64,000 bases of DNA from Salaquimonas sp. (GCA_022340185.1 JAJDOK010000044.1:19124-83123); one strand, 5' to 3'. Numbered from the stretch's first letter, positions 24,549-34,336 are shown. A program made the numbers and translations. Notes: generated by a model from the letters alone, not told the origin.

Positions 24549-27500
24549 ATGAGCCGAGTAAGATCACAACTGGACAGCATTTTGGAAAATCCTCCGGCGG
24601 GTGACAACGCCGGTATGGGCGAGACCGGTTCGCGAACGGGCGCCGAAGCCATGCAGCACAAACCTGATGCGGCCCGGACAGGCAGCCCGGCAGCCATTTC
24701 CCGTGAGGCATCGCCGCATACGGGCGACCCACGCGACGACCTTTCCCGCATCCGCGAAAGTCTCCACCGGCTGGCCGGGCGTCTGGGATCGCTGAGCGCG
24801 ACGCGCCCTTCGGCTCAACCCCAGGAACACCAACAGGGCGCGCAGCAATCCGGTCAAGCGCCCGCAAAACCTGTTGAACGTCTGCAGCAACGCGATGGAA
24901 TGCACACCCGCGTCGGGCAGAATGCGCGCGCCGCAGTCTCTTTTGCCGCTTTCGGCCGCGAAATGCGCGGCGAGATGAGGGCGCTGCGCGGTGAACTCGC
25001 CGAAGCCCTGACCGCGTTTGAGCGCAAATATACCACCACCGGATTGGATGAAACGGCGCGTGACGAACTCCACCGTCTGGTGGATGCGGTTTCGAGACTG
25101 GAGCAGCACGCCCGCAATGCACCCGACCAGGATCAGGCTGTCACTGGTGAGCTGCGCAATCTGCATGCCGCACTTGATGAGGTCGCCGGGCGTTTCACCC
25201 CCGGTTTCGATGGTCTTACCCGCTCGATCGAGACCGGCTATGGCGAACTGGCCGGTCGAATGGAGGAAATGATCACCTCGCTGTTGAGCCAGGTTGCCGT
25301 CACTCGCGAAGATAGCGAATTGCGCGGCGAACTGGCGATGCTCGGCCAGCAGGTTACCGCCGTTCGCGATGCGATCGATCAATTGCCGGGCCAATTTCCC
25401 GCCGAACACATCGAATCCCGGCTGGAAAAGCTTTCCGGATCGATTGAAGCGCTGGCCAACACCGAAGATCATGCCCTGGCCCGCCATTTCAGCGAAATCG
25501 ACACCCGTCTCGACGAGGTTACCCGCGCGCTGGTCGCCGTCTCGTCCGTTCCCGGCGACAAGGACGCCATGGACAGGATCGAGGCGCGGATTGCGACGGT
25601 TGCCAAGACCGTCGAGCAACTCGTCGAGGAGCGTGACGATTCGGCAGCACTGCCGGCTGCCATCGTTGAGGGTTTCGCCACCGACATCAAGTCGGCGCTC
25701 GAGGCAATCGATCAACGCCTTGCCGAATTCAACCAGGCACCAGCCGACGAGATTGCACAGAGTTACGACACGATCGCCTCCCATCTGGTCACGCTGTCCG
25801 ACAAGCTCGACAATCTTCCCAATTTTAACCAGGTGGCCGAATCCATGGCCGGCGAGAGTGAACTGCTCGACCGCCTCGACGCGATTGCGGGCCGTCTGGA
25901 CTCTCTGGCCGAGACACCCGACGGCGGTGTCGACAATGGTGCGCTTGCCAGCATCGAACGCCAGCTTGCCGACCTTGCCATGCGTTTCGACGCGATCTCA
26001 GCGCGCCAGATCGAGGTTGCCAACAATGGCGAAGTCACGGCAATGCTGCAGACGCTTGCCAGTCGCATCGACGTGCTTTCCAGCAAGCACTCGACAACAG
26101 CCATGCCCGACACCGAGCACCAGATCGCGCGCCTCGAAAGACAGATTGGGGGCATCGCGTCGCAACTCGATACCCTGACAACGACCAGTTTCGATCTTTC
26201 GCCGATCTCGCAGCGGCTCGACACCATCGAACAGCAGGTCGCGCACAGCCGCGACGTCGCCATTGATGTCGCCAGCCAGGCGGCAGAGCGCGCAGTCGGC
26301 ATGACAGGCACCGGCGGTTACGGATTCGACCCCGAACTGATCCAGTCGCTGCGCACCGAACTGCACGACCTCAATACCAGTTCGAAGGACATCAGCACAC
26401 GTAACGTGGCCGCCTTCGAGACCGTGCACGATGCCTTGTCGGTGATTGTCGATCGCCTGAGCGACATCGACGCACGCTTGAATGATCCGTTCTACCAGGA
26501 TGAACCCGTCGACTTTGACGAGGATGCCGAGGCACTGTTCGAACCTGACGAACATCCTGAAACACCGGCCGAATCCCTGAGCGAGCCCGAAGCGGGCGCT
26601 GAAGAGCCTGTTGGATTCGATGAAGCGGTTGAAGAGAAAGCAGGCCATGATTGGAAAACCCCTGATTGGGAAACCCCCGATTTGGAAACTGGTGGCGATG
26701 AAGGTTTGAACGAACCGCTGGCCGAAGCCGGAGGGACGGATCTGCCGCGCGACGAGAAAGATGTCATTCCGCGGGCGGATGTCCTGCTGTCCGATGAGGA
26801 AGATGTCATACCGCGTGTGGAAGATGTCATACCGCGCGTGGATGTCCCGCTGAGCGACGAGGAAGATGCCCTGCCGCAGGTGGAGGACACCCCCTCGATC
26901 GAAACCGGAGAGGCGAACGAGACCGGCGAAATGCCTCAATCCGATGAGCCGCTTCAGGCCGATGAGTCATTTCAGGCCGACGAGCCGCTTCAGGCGGAGG
27001 AGTTGCTTCAGGCCGACGAAAAGGACCGGGCCGAGGAGACGCTTCAGGCCGAGGATGACGGCGTACCGCTGGAGCCGGGCTCCGGGACACCGGATTTTGC
27101 CGCGCTGGTACGCAGCGCGGCCGCCAAGCGCAAGGCAACCACGGGAGAAACATCCAACCAGCCGGCCGCCGATCTGATAACTGCAGCACGTCGTGCAGCA
27201 AAGGCTGCCGCGGAGGAATCAGCGGCGAAAACCGCTGCACAAAAGCAGGAAGAAAAAACCTCGAAGAAAGGTTTCGGCAGGTTTTCCTTCAGGCCAGCAA
27301 GGCTGATGATCATTGTCGCCGCAATCGCAGCGATCTCCGTCTTCGCGATACCCTACGCGAAACCCTATGCCAATAAGATCCTCAACAGATGGGCCGGGAA
27401 TACAGCGCCCTCAGCCGCCTTGCAGGTATCCGGTCACGATCCAGCCCAAATGGCGAGCGGTGATTCCGCCAATCCGGGCGAACAACCGGCGAAGGTCGCG

Positions 27501-28571
27501 GATCAGATTGCAGCTTCCGATGACGCTGCCATGTCTGGCGGCGACAACATCATTGATGGGCAAGACGCTTCGCAGCCGGCAACAGATATGGCCGCCGATG
27601 CGCCACCGGCCGTCACGCCGGTCCAGCCGGTGGTTACCCCGGCTCCGGCCGAGCCGGTCGAAGCCGCCGCGATAATTCCTGCTCCGCCCGAAGATGTAGG
27701 CAATGTCGCCCTGCGCCAGGCCGCTGAGGCCGGCGACGGCACGGCCCTTTTCGAAATTGCCCGCCGCTTTACCGATGGCGACCCTGTCGAACAGGATCTC
27801 ACCACGGCTGCCCAGTGGTACGAATACTCCGCACGCGCCGGTTTCGCTCCAGCGCAATACCGGCTCGGCAATTTCTTTGAGAAGGGCCACGGCGTCGCCA
27901 CCGATATCGACAAGGCGGTACTTTGGTACAAACGCGCTGCCGAACAGGGCAACGCACTCGCCATGCACAATCTGGCTGTCCTCTATACGTCCGGCCTCAT
28001 TGACGGCAAGCCGGACATGATAGCGGCAGTCGATTGGTTTCGTCGTGCCGCCGATCTTGGCGTCAAGGATAGCCAGGTCAATCTGGGCATCCTCTATACG
28101 CGCGGCATGGGCGTGAAGGAGGATATTGTCGAGGCCTACAAATGGTTTGCCATCGCTGCAAGCGGTGGCGACAGTGATGCGGCCTCAAAGCGCGACATGC
28201 TCGCCAGCGCCATGCAACCCGACCAGCTTGAAAAGGCGCGCGGTCTGGCCGGTCTGTGGAAGCCGGCCAAGATAGACACCTCTGCCAACACCGTTATCGT
28301 CAAGCCGGAATGGATGCAGGATTCCGGCCAGGCCGCTGACGCGACATGGGGTCGCGGCGGCGATATTGTTCCCCCGGTCGAATCGAGCCGGCAGACGATC
28401 GAGCGCGTCCAGACGATGTTGTCGGCGCTCGGCTATGATGCCGGTCCGTCCGACGGAGTGATGGGCAAGCGAACCCGCGAGGCGGTCAGGGCTTTCCAGC
28501 GCAGCGCTGGCATCAAGGTCGACGGCGAGGTGACCGGTGCGCTGATCGTGGCGCTGGAAAAGAACGCCTGA
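24549..28571 (+). CDS. podJ: Polar localisation factor PodJ
   Basis: 1340-residue polarity scaffold. Residues ~1-640 are mostly coiled coil with recurrent L-x-x-R-L-D-x-I/L patterns. Residues ~640-880 are an acidic linker with degenerate repeats. One membrane helix follows a Lys-rich stretch (~914-935), then a periplasmic Pro/Ala-rich spacer. Sel1-type repeats come next (~1057-1220: A-A-Q-W-Y-E-Y-S-A-R-A-G-F-A-P-A-Q-Y, A-V-L-W-Y-K-R-A-A-E-Q-G). A C-terminal peptidoglycan-binding domain (~1281-1340) closes the protein. This is the PodJ layout of Caulobacter and Agrobacterium, where it recruits polar machinery at the new pole. GGGAAG precedes the ATG. Confidence 0.88.
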   Translation: MSRVRSQLDSILENPPAGDNAGMGETGSRTGAEAMQHKPDAARTGSPAAISREASPHTGDPRDDLSRIRESLHRLAGRLGSLSATRPSAQPQEHQQGAQQSGQAPAKPVERLQQRDGMHTRVGQNARAAVSFAAFGREMRGEMRALRGELAEALTAFERKYTTTGLDETARDELHRLVDAVSRLEQHARNAPDQDQAVTGELRNLHAALDEVAGRFTPGFDGLTRSIETGYGELAGRMEEMITSLLSQVAVTREDSELRGELAMLGQQVTAVRDAIDQLPGQFPAEHIESRLEKLSGSIEALANTEDHALARHFSEIDTRLDEVTRALVAVSSVPGDKDAMDRIEARIATVAKTVEQLVEERDDSAALPAAIVEGFATDIKSALEAIDQRLAEFNQAPADEIAQSYDTIASHLVTLSDKLDNLPNFNQVAESMAGESELLDRLDAIAGRLDSLAETPDGGVDNGALASIERQLADLAMRFDAISARQIEVANNGEVTAMLQTLASRIDVLSSKHSTTAMPDTEHQIARLERQIGGIASQLDTLTTTSFDLSPISQRLDTIEQQVAHSRDVAIDVASQAAERAVGMTGTGGYGFDPELIQSLRTELHDLNTSSKDISTRNVAAFETVHDALSVIVDRLSDIDARLNDPFYQDEPVDFDEDAEALFEPDEHPETPAESLSEPEAGAEEPVGFDEAVEEKAGHDWKTPDWETPDLETGGDEGLNEPLAEAGGTDLPRDEKDVIPRADVLLSDEEDVIPRVEDVIPRVDVPLSDEEDALPQVEDTPSIETGEANETGEMPQSDEPLQADESFQADEPLQAEELLQADEKDRAEETLQAEDDGVPLEPGSGTPDFAALVRSAAAKRKATTGETSNQPAADLITAARRAAKAAAEESAAKTAAQKQEEKTSKKGFGRFSFRPARLMIIVAAIAAISVFAIPYAKPYANKILNRWAGNTAPSAALQVSGHDPAQMASGDSANPGEQPAKVADQIAASDDAAMSGGDNIIDGQDASQPATDMAADAPPAVTPVQPVVTPAPAEPVEAAAIIPAPPEDVGNVALRQAAEAGDGTALFEIARRFTDGDPVEQDLTTAAQWYEYSARAGFAPAQYRLGNFFEKGHGVATDIDKAVLWYKRAAEQGNALAMHNLAVLYTSGLIDGKPDMIAAVDWFRRAADLGVKDSQVNLGILYTRGMGVKEDIVEAYKWFAIAASGGDSDAASKRDMLASAMQPDQLEKARGLAGLWKPAKIDTSANTVIVKPEWMQDSGQAADATWGRGGDIVPPVESSRQTIERVQTMLSALGYDAGPSDGVMGKRTREAVRAFQRSAGIKVDGEVTGALIVALEKNA
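26758..27060 (+). repeat. Degenerate acidic tandem repeats inside podJ
   Basis: Two repeat blocks in the cytoplasmic linker: E-E-D-V-I-P-R-(V/A)-(E)D-V units at 26758-26880 and (F/L)-Q-A-(D/E)-E-P-L units at 26938-27060. Units are 7-17 residues, copied with point changes, and strongly acidic. Confidence 0.75.
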
Positions 28572-28622
28572 TCTCGGTTCGACCAGCCCTGCGCCTGACC
28601 GCCGCATGTCGGCTCGTCGTGA

Positions 28623-28651
28623 TTGACAACACCATTTCTCGGGCGCATTAA
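28623..28651 (+). promoter_or_regulatory. Candidate promoter of the tauE-TIGR02186-DUF3429 series
   Basis: TTGACA (28623-28628), 17 bases, then CATTAA (28646-28651), about 90 bases before the tauE start. The -35 is perfect and the -10 weak. Confidence 0.35.
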
Positions 28652-28741
28652 CCGGATGATTTTCCGTCGTTTTGCAAGCCGATGGGCATGGGGTTCGCCG
28701 ATGCCCAGGGGCAAGCTTATCTTTTGGACCCGGGTGAGCCG

Positions 28742-29671
28742 GTGAACGTCTACCTCCCAATCGCAGAACTGTCCGTCAACGTCTTTCTGTTGTTCGGTAT
28801 GGGCGCGGCCGTCGGCTTCCTGTCCGGCATGTTCGGTGTCGGCGGCGGTTTCCTGATGACACCGCTGCTCATCTTCTACAATGTCCCGCCGGCGGTGGCG
28901 GTTGCGACCGGAACAAACCAGATCGTCGCCTCCTCTGTCTCCGGCGCTTTGGCCCATTTCCGCCGTGGTTCCATCGACATCAAGCTCGGCACAATGCTGC
29001 TTATCGGCGGTCTCATAGGATCCGGTCTCGGGGTATTCGCCTATACGATTTTGCGCAGGGCCGGCCAGCTCGATCTCATCATCGCCATCATGTATGTCGT
29101 CTTCCTGGGTTCGATCGGCTCGCTCATGGTGATCGAGAGCCTGCGCGCGCGCAGGCGCGTCAAGCAGGGCGGCGGCGTCGATATCCGTCGCCCGGGCCAG
29201 CACAACTGGATCCACGGCCTGCCCTTCAAGATGCGGTTCCGCAAATCCAAGCTCTACCTGAGCGCCATTCCGGTGATCGGCATTGGCATCGCGGTCGGTG
29301 TCCTTGTTTCGATCATGGGTGTCGGCGGCGGCTTCATCATGGTGCCGGCGCTGATCTATCTTCTGCATGTGCCGACCAATGTCGTCATCGGCACGTCGCT
29401 CTACCAGATCATTTTCGTCACCGCGTTCACCACCGTGTTGCAGGCATCGACCAACCACACGGTCGACATCATCCTGGCGCTCATTTTGATGGTCGGCGGC
29501 GTCATCGGTGCCCAGTTCGGCGCGGCGGCCGGCCAGCGACTGCGCGGCGACCAGTTGCGCGCGCTGCTCGGGCTGCTTGTGCTTTCAGTATGTCTGAGGC
29601 TCGCCTTCGACCTGGTCGTCACCCCACCTGAGCTGTTTTCGCTCACTGCTTCCAACGCCGGAGCGAACTGA
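28742..29671 (+). CDS. TauE/SafE (TSUP) family anion permease
   Basis: 309 residues with about eight membrane helices. It has the duplicated TSUP signature: G-M-F-G-V-G-G-G-F-L-M-T-P in the first half and I-M-G-V-G-G-G-F-I-M-V-P in the second. Probable inner-membrane transporter for sulfite, sulfonate or a similar organosulfur anion. The GTG at 28742 begins the family-typical V-N-V-Y-L-P-I-A-E-L N-terminus and has GGGTGAG upstream; an ATG at 28682 would add 20 atypical residues. Its stop is followed two bases later by the TIGR02186 start, so the two are coupled. Confidence 0.88.
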   Translation: MNVYLPIAELSVNVFLLFGMGAAVGFLSGMFGVGGGFLMTPLLIFYNVPPAVAVATGTNQIVASSVSGALAHFRRGSIDIKLGTMLLIGGLIGSGLGVFAYTILRRAGQLDLIIAIMYVVFLGSIGSLMVIESLRARRRVKQGGGVDIRRPGQHNWIHGLPFKMRFRKSKLYLSAIPVIGIGIAVGVLVSIMGVGGGFIMVPALIYLLHVPTNVVIGTSLYQIIFVTAFTTVLQASTNHTVDIILALILMVGGVIGAQFGAAAGQRLRGDQLRALLGLLVLSVCLRLAFDLVVTPPELFSLTASNAGAN

Positions 29672-29673
29672 TT

Positions 29674-30516
29674 GTGGCAGCCGGGGCTTGGCAGTATCGT
29701 GCATTTCCCGCTCTGACGGTTCATGCCGCCGCGCTTCTGGCGCTCGCCTGCCTGTCAGTTTCCGCAGCGTTCGCCCAGACGAAAAGCGCCGGGAATGCGC
29801 CCCCCGAGGAATTGCAGATGGGGCTTTCGGTCGATGTCGTCCCGGTCACCTCGGAGTTCTCCGGTCGCAATATTACGGTCTTCGGCACCATCGAAAATCC
29901 CGACAAGCTCGCCCAGACACTGAACGAATACGCCATCGCGGTGACCATAACCGGTCCGGAGGATGATACCGTCGTGCGCCGCAAGGAGCGCGTATTCGGC
30001 ATCTGGATGAACCGGGCGTCACGTATCTATCGCAACGTACCCACCTTCTACGCCGTCGCCTCGAACCGGGCGCTTGATTCGATTGCCGATGCGGCAACCC
30101 TGCGCGAATACGGGATCGGCATCGACCATCTCTCGTTAAGCCTGTTTTCCACTGGCGATCAGACCTTTATCTCGCCGGCACCGGAATTCGCCGGTTCGCT
30201 GCGGCGTATCCGTCGCGAAGAGTCGCTTTTCACGGAAAATCCGGCCGGGGTTGTCTTCCAGGGTTCCAGCCTGTTCCGTGCCACGCTTGCCCTCCCATCC
30301 AATGTGCCGATTGGCAAGTACACGGTCACGGGTTACCTGTTCCGCAACGGCAAGATGCTCGCCAGCCGTTCCGGCGATTTCAGGGTCGAGCGGGCCGGCT
30401 TTGAAAGCTATCTGTATACGCTGGCACACATCTACGCGCTCTGGTACGGCGTGATCGCCGTCGTCGTGGCGCTTGCGACCGGCTGGCTTGGCAGCGTCGT
30501 CTTCGGACGCAAATAA
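29674..30516 (+). CDS. TIGR02186 family membrane-anchored protein
   Basis: 280 residues with a signal peptide (A-L-L-A-L-A-C-L-S-V-S-A-A-F-A-Q), a beta-rich periplasmic region (~40-245) and one C-terminal membrane helix (~255-275). It belongs to the alphaproteobacterial family that occurs directly downstream of TauE/SafE genes and is proposed as an accessory of that transporter. Start is GTG at 29674, two bases after the permease stop. Role beyond partnership with TauE unknown. Confidence 0.85.
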   Translation: MAAGAWQYRAFPALTVHAAALLALACLSVSAAFAQTKSAGNAPPEELQMGLSVDVVPVTSEFSGRNITVFGTIENPDKLAQTLNEYAIAVTITGPEDDTVVRRKERVFGIWMNRASRIYRNVPTFYAVASNRALDSIADAATLREYGIGIDHLSLSLFSTGDQTFISPAPEFAGSLRRIRREESLFTENPAGVVFQGSSLFRATLALPSNVPIGKYTVTGYLFRNGKMLASRSGDFRVERAGFESYLYTLAHIYALWYGVIAVVVALATGWLGSVVFGRK

Positions 30517-30531
30517 CCGGTTGGTAGCTCC

Positions 30532-30999
30532 ATGACGAGCAGCGGTCAGTCAGGGGATTCCACGAGCGCTGCCCGTCGGATTGGCGATGCGGGATCCGCG
30601 GTGAGCCTGATTCCGTTTGTCACCTTTGCCGTCGTCCTGCTGATTGCCGGTGGCCACAGCGTGTGGTCGGATGTGTTGGTCGACGGTTTCAAGACATGGT
30701 CGGTGCTCTCGCTATCGTTCGTTGCCGGCATCCGCTGGGGAGTGTTTCTGCGCACCGGACCGGCTGGAACGTTGACGTTCGTCTTTGCCACCATTCCCGT
30801 GGTGATTGGCTGGGCGGCGCTGTTCGTCACCGACATCACCGGTATTGGTGTTCTTCTGCTTGTCCATTGTGCCGCTGGCGCCTGGGATTCGTTTTCGGCC
30901 AGACGGGGCGAGGCGCCCGACTGGTATGCCGGTATGCGCATCGTCTGGACGCTGGTGGTCGCCGTGACCCATATCGCCGTCTTCGCCGCGATCTATTGA
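30532..30999 (+). CDS. DUF3429 family membrane protein
   Basis: 155 residues with four to five predicted membrane helices and the family pattern S-F-V-A-G-I-R-W-G and W-D-S-F-S-A-R-R-G-E-A-P-D-W-Y. Function unknown. It follows the TIGR02186 gene by 15 bases, so it is probably the last gene of the TauE transcript, and ends convergent with pdeM. Confidence 0.8.
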   Translation: MTSSGQSGDSTSAARRIGDAGSAVSLIPFVTFAVVLLIAGGHSVWSDVLVDGFKTWSVLSLSFVAGIRWGVFLRTGPAGTLTFVFATIPVVIGWAALFVTDITGIGVLLLVHCAAGAWDSFSARRGEAPDWYAGMRIVWTLVVAVTHIAVFAAIY

Positions 31000-31008
31000 T
31001 GGAAACGA

Positions 31009-31734
31009 TCAGACCAGCAGACTGCCGGCAATTGTGAAGACGCGGCCGCGGCCAAGCAGATGTGCGACGAGACTTGTTTCGTCGAACAGACCGCCGAAAG
31101 CCGGTTCGCGGATATTGAGTCCGCCGGTGAACGCGCCGAAGGATGGCATGATCATGCGCGTGTCGTCGCTGGCGAAACAGCGCCGGCGGACTGCCTTGCC
31201 GCGTCGCACGATGCGTGCGACCGGATGCAGATGGCCTGAAATCTCGTAACCGCCCAATCCAATTGTTGGCTCATGACGCAAGGTTAGCGGCCCGAGCGCG
31301 AGCTCCTCGCAATGCGTACCGCCTATGCCGACGGGCGGTGCGGGATCATGATTGCCTGCGATCCAGATCCAGTCGCGGCCCGCCATCATCGCCTTGAGCT
31401 CGCTGCGGAATACATCCGGCATGCGCCCGCTCGCCTCGCCGTCATGGAAGCTGTCGCCCAGCGAGATCACCGTGCGTGGCCGCCAGCAGTCGATCTGGCG
31501 CGCGAGTTGGCGCAGCGTCGCGCGTGTGTCGTAGGGCGGCACCAGCGCCCCGCGTGAAGCAAGTGATGCGCCTTTTTCCAGATGCAGATCGGAGACGACG
31601 AGAATCTTTTCCTCGATGAGATAGAGACAGCCGGTCCAGTCGCAGGCCATGGCAACGCCGCCAAAGGCGAATTCGGCGATCTCGGCGCGCTCCTCCAGCG
31701 GCACGGGACGATAGGCAGCGCCTGGCATGGTCAC
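31009..31734 (-). CDS. pdeM: Ligase-associated DNA damage response endonuclease PdeM
   Basis: 241-residue calcineurin-type metallophosphoesterase. Metal ligands are visible in S-D-L-H-L-E-K-G, L-G-D-S-F-H-D, A-G-N-H-D-P and S-G-H-L-H-P. PdeM belongs to the LIG-PEM repair module (DNA ligase, exonuclease, helicase, phosphoesterase). It lies 13 bases after the helicase gene, so the two are one transcript. The ligase and exonuclease genes are not adjacent here. Confidence 0.9.
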   Translation of the reverse strand: MTMPGAAYRPVPLEERAEIAEFAFGGVAMACDWTGCLYLIEEKILVVSDLHLEKGASLASRGALVPPYDTRATLRQLARQIDCWRPRTVISLGDSFHDGEASGRMPDVFRSELKAMMAGRDWIWIAGNHDPAPPVGIGGTHCEELALGPLTLRHEPTIGLGGYEISGHLHPVARIVRRGKAVRRRCFASDDTRMIMPSFGAFTGGLNIREPAFGGLFDETSLVAHLLGRGRVFTIAGSLLV

Positions 31735-31747
31735 GTGGCTATCCCGT

Positions 31748-34288
31748 TCAATGCGCAGCTTCCTTCAATAGTTCATCCGCGGCTTCCGCGAGCAGCGCCT
31801 CCTGCGCCTCGCCGACGACACTTTCCTTGCCGATCTCCAGCATGATCGGCACGGCGAGCGGCGAAATCTGGTCGAGTCTCTTATGCACGATTCGGCCCCT
31901 GATGCGCGACAGCATGTCGCCGAGCCGGCGGACGTCGAGCAGGCCGTGCGCGGCATCGGCCCGCGTTGCCGTGAGCAGCAGATGGTCCGGCTCGTGGCTG
32001 CGCAGCACGTCGTAGATGAGGTCGGAGGAGACCGTCATCTGCCGGCCCGATTTCTCCTTGCCGGGATGGCGCTTCTCGATCAGCCCGGCGATCTGCGCAC
32101 ACTGCCTGAAGGTGCGCTTCAACAGGAAGGATTCATCCAGCCAGGCTTCCAGGTCGTCGCCCAGCATGTCCTCCTCGAACAGTGCGTCGAGCGGTAGTTC
32201 GTTCGTGTTGAACATCGCCCCCAGATCGCGCAACCCCCACACCGCGAGCGCATAGTCGGTCGCGACGAAGCCGAGCGGGCGGGCGCGTCCGCGTTCCAGC
32301 CGCCTCGTCAACAGCATGCCGAGTGTCTGGTGCGCCAGCCTGCCCTCGAAGGGATAGGCCACCATGTAGTAACGCCCCTCATGTGGAAAACTCTCGATCA
32401 GCAATTCCTCGCGGCCCGGCAGCGCCGATTTCAGCATCTGGATGGCGAGCCATTCGCCAACCTGTTTCGGCAGCTTTGCCCAGCTTGCCGGATCGGCCAG
32501 CATGGCGCGCACCTGATCGGCCAGATAGGTCGACAACGGAAACTTGCCGCCGGCGTAATAGGGGATGGCCGGATGCTTGTCTTCGGCCTTGCTGGCGTAG
32601 CAGACATTCTCGCGTATGCCCTCGTAGCGCAGCACCTTGCCGGCAAACAGGAAGGTTTGACCGGGTACCAAAGATTCCAGAAAGCCTTCTTCTATTCTGC
32701 CGAGCACGGGACCGCCGCGAATGTTGGCGCCGCGACCCCTTTGCCGTGTCAGGCGCACGTCCAGCATCGGCGCCTCGATGATCGTGCCGGCATTGAGCCG
32801 GTATTGCTGGGCGAAGCGCGGATGGGTGATCCGCCAGCTTCCATCCACCGTCTTTCTGATCTTGGCGTATTGCTCGTAGCTCTTGAGTGCATAGCCGCCG
32901 GTCGCCGCGAAATCGACCGCCTTGTCGAACATCTCGCGGCTGAGCGCCGCATAGGGAGCCGCCGTCGTCACTTCTGAATAGAGTTCGTCGGCGAAGAACG
33001 GCCCCGCCGCCGCCGTGCCGAGCACATGCTGCGCCAGCACGTCGAGCGCGCCCTCTCTGAGCGGTGGCGTGTCCTGCACGCCGAGATAATTGGCATCGAG
33101 CGCGGCCTGGCATTCCAGCACCTCGAAGCGGTTGGCCGGCACCAATATCGCCTGGCTAGGCTCGTCCATTCGGTGGTTGGCGCGGCCGATGCGCTGTGCC
33201 AGCCTGCTCGCCCCCTTCGGCGCGCCGACATGGATGACAAGGTCGATATCGCCCCAGTCGATGCCGAGATCGAGCGTCGAGGTAGCGACCACCGCCCTCA
33301 GCTTGTTGCCGGCCATCGCCTGTTCAACGCGGCGGCGCTGGCCGACATCGAGCGAACCGTGATGCAGCGCGATTGGCAGGCTCTGTTCGTTGATCTTCCA
33401 TAATTCCTGGAAGATCAGTTCCGCCTGGCTGCGCGTGTTGACGAAGATCAGCGTTGTCCTGTGCGCAGCGATCGCCTCGTAGATCTCGCCCATCGCATAG
33501 CGCGCCGAATGGCCGGCCCACGGCACGCGCTCGCGCGATTTCAGGATGGTGATTTCCGGTTTCGCCCCGCCCGCAACCTCGATCAGCCCGCCCATTTTTA
33601 CCTCGCCATCGGGGCCTTGCCCGACCAGCCAGCGGCGCAGCTCGTCGGGGTCGGCGACCGTCGCCGACAGGCCGATGGTCTTCAATTCCGGCCGGAAGCG
33701 TCTCAGCCGCGCCAGCCCGAGCGCCAACAGATGGCCGCGCTTCGACGTGACCAGCGAGTGCAGTTCGTCGAGGATCACCGTTTCCAGGTCCTCGAAGAAA
33801 GGTTCCGCGTCCCGCGCGGCGATCAGCAGAGCGAGCTGTTCGGGTGTCGTCAGCAGGATGTCAGGCGGGTTGAGTTTCTGGCGCTGGCGCTTGTGCTGCG
33901 GCGTGTCGCCGGTGCGTGTCTCAAGATTGATCGGCAGGCGCATCTCGCTGACCGGCGTTTCCAGATTGCGCATGATGTCGACGGCAAGCGCCTTGAGCGG
34001 CGAGATATAGAGCGTATGGACGCCGCGCGGCCGCGTGCCGCGCCCGGTGGAGACCATGCGTTTCGGCCGGCTGGCGATATCGGTCAATGAAGGCAGGAAA
34101 CCGGCAAGCGTCTTGCCCGCACCCGTCGGTGCGATCAGCAGCATCGATTCACCGCCCTGCACCCGGCCGAGCAATTCGAGCTGATGCGCGCGCGGTTGCC
34201 AGCCCTTCGATGCGAACCAGTCGACAAAGGGCTCGGGCAAGCTCATGAACAGATCGCTCTGGGCGAAATTCGGTTGAGGCCGCGACAT
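31748..34288 (-). CDS. Ligase-associated DNA damage response DEXH-box helicase (Lhr family)
   Basis: 846-residue superfamily 2 helicase. Walker A is A-P-T-G-A-G-K-T (~55), motif II is D-E-L-H (~165), motif III S-A-T-V-A-D, and motif VI Q-R-I-G-R-A-N-H-R. Accessory winged-helix and Lhr C-terminal domains follow. It unwinds DNA 3'-5' in the LIG-PEM repair set. Length is normal. Divergent from the RNase T2 gene with a 48-base gap that must hold both promoters. Confidence 0.9.
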   Translation of the reverse strand: MSRPQPNFAQSDLFMSLPEPFVDWFASKGWQPRAHQLELLGRVQGGESMLLIAPTGAGKTLAGFLPSLTDIASRPKRMVSTGRGTRPRGVHTLYISPLKALAVDIMRNLETPVSEMRLPINLETRTGDTPQHKRQRQKLNPPDILLTTPEQLALLIAARDAEPFFEDLETVILDELHSLVTSKRGHLLALGLARLRRFRPELKTIGLSATVADPDELRRWLVGQGPDGEVKMGGLIEVAGGAKPEITILKSRERVPWAGHSARYAMGEIYEAIAAHRTTLIFVNTRSQAELIFQELWKINEQSLPIALHHGSLDVGQRRRVEQAMAGNKLRAVVATSTLDLGIDWGDIDLVIHVGAPKGASRLAQRIGRANHRMDEPSQAILVPANRFEVLECQAALDANYLGVQDTPPLREGALDVLAQHVLGTAAAGPFFADELYSEVTTAAPYAALSREMFDKAVDFAATGGYALKSYEQYAKIRKTVDGSWRITHPRFAQQYRLNAGTIIEAPMLDVRLTRQRGRGANIRGGPVLGRIEEGFLESLVPGQTFLFAGKVLRYEGIRENVCYASKAEDKHPAIPYYAGGKFPLSTYLADQVRAMLADPASWAKLPKQVGEWLAIQMLKSALPGREELLIESFPHEGRYYMVAYPFEGRLAHQTLGMLLTRRLERGRARPLGFVATDYALAVWGLRDLGAMFNTNELPLDALFEEDMLGDDLEAWLDESFLLKRTFRQCAQIAGLIEKRHPGKEKSGRQMTVSSDLIYDVLRSHEPDHLLLTATRADAAHGLLDVRRLGDMLSRIRGRIVHKRLDQISPLAVPIMLEIGKESVVGEAQEALLAEAADELLKEAAH

Positions 34289-34336
34289 GAGAACAAATCT
34301 AGTACGGAATGGCGAAACGGAATAGATGTTCCTGTC

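Noticed and set aside
26758..27060. Repeat DNA in podJ as a mobile or intergenic repeat element
   Set aside because: The repeats keep the reading frame and encode acidic peptide units, so they belong to the protein.
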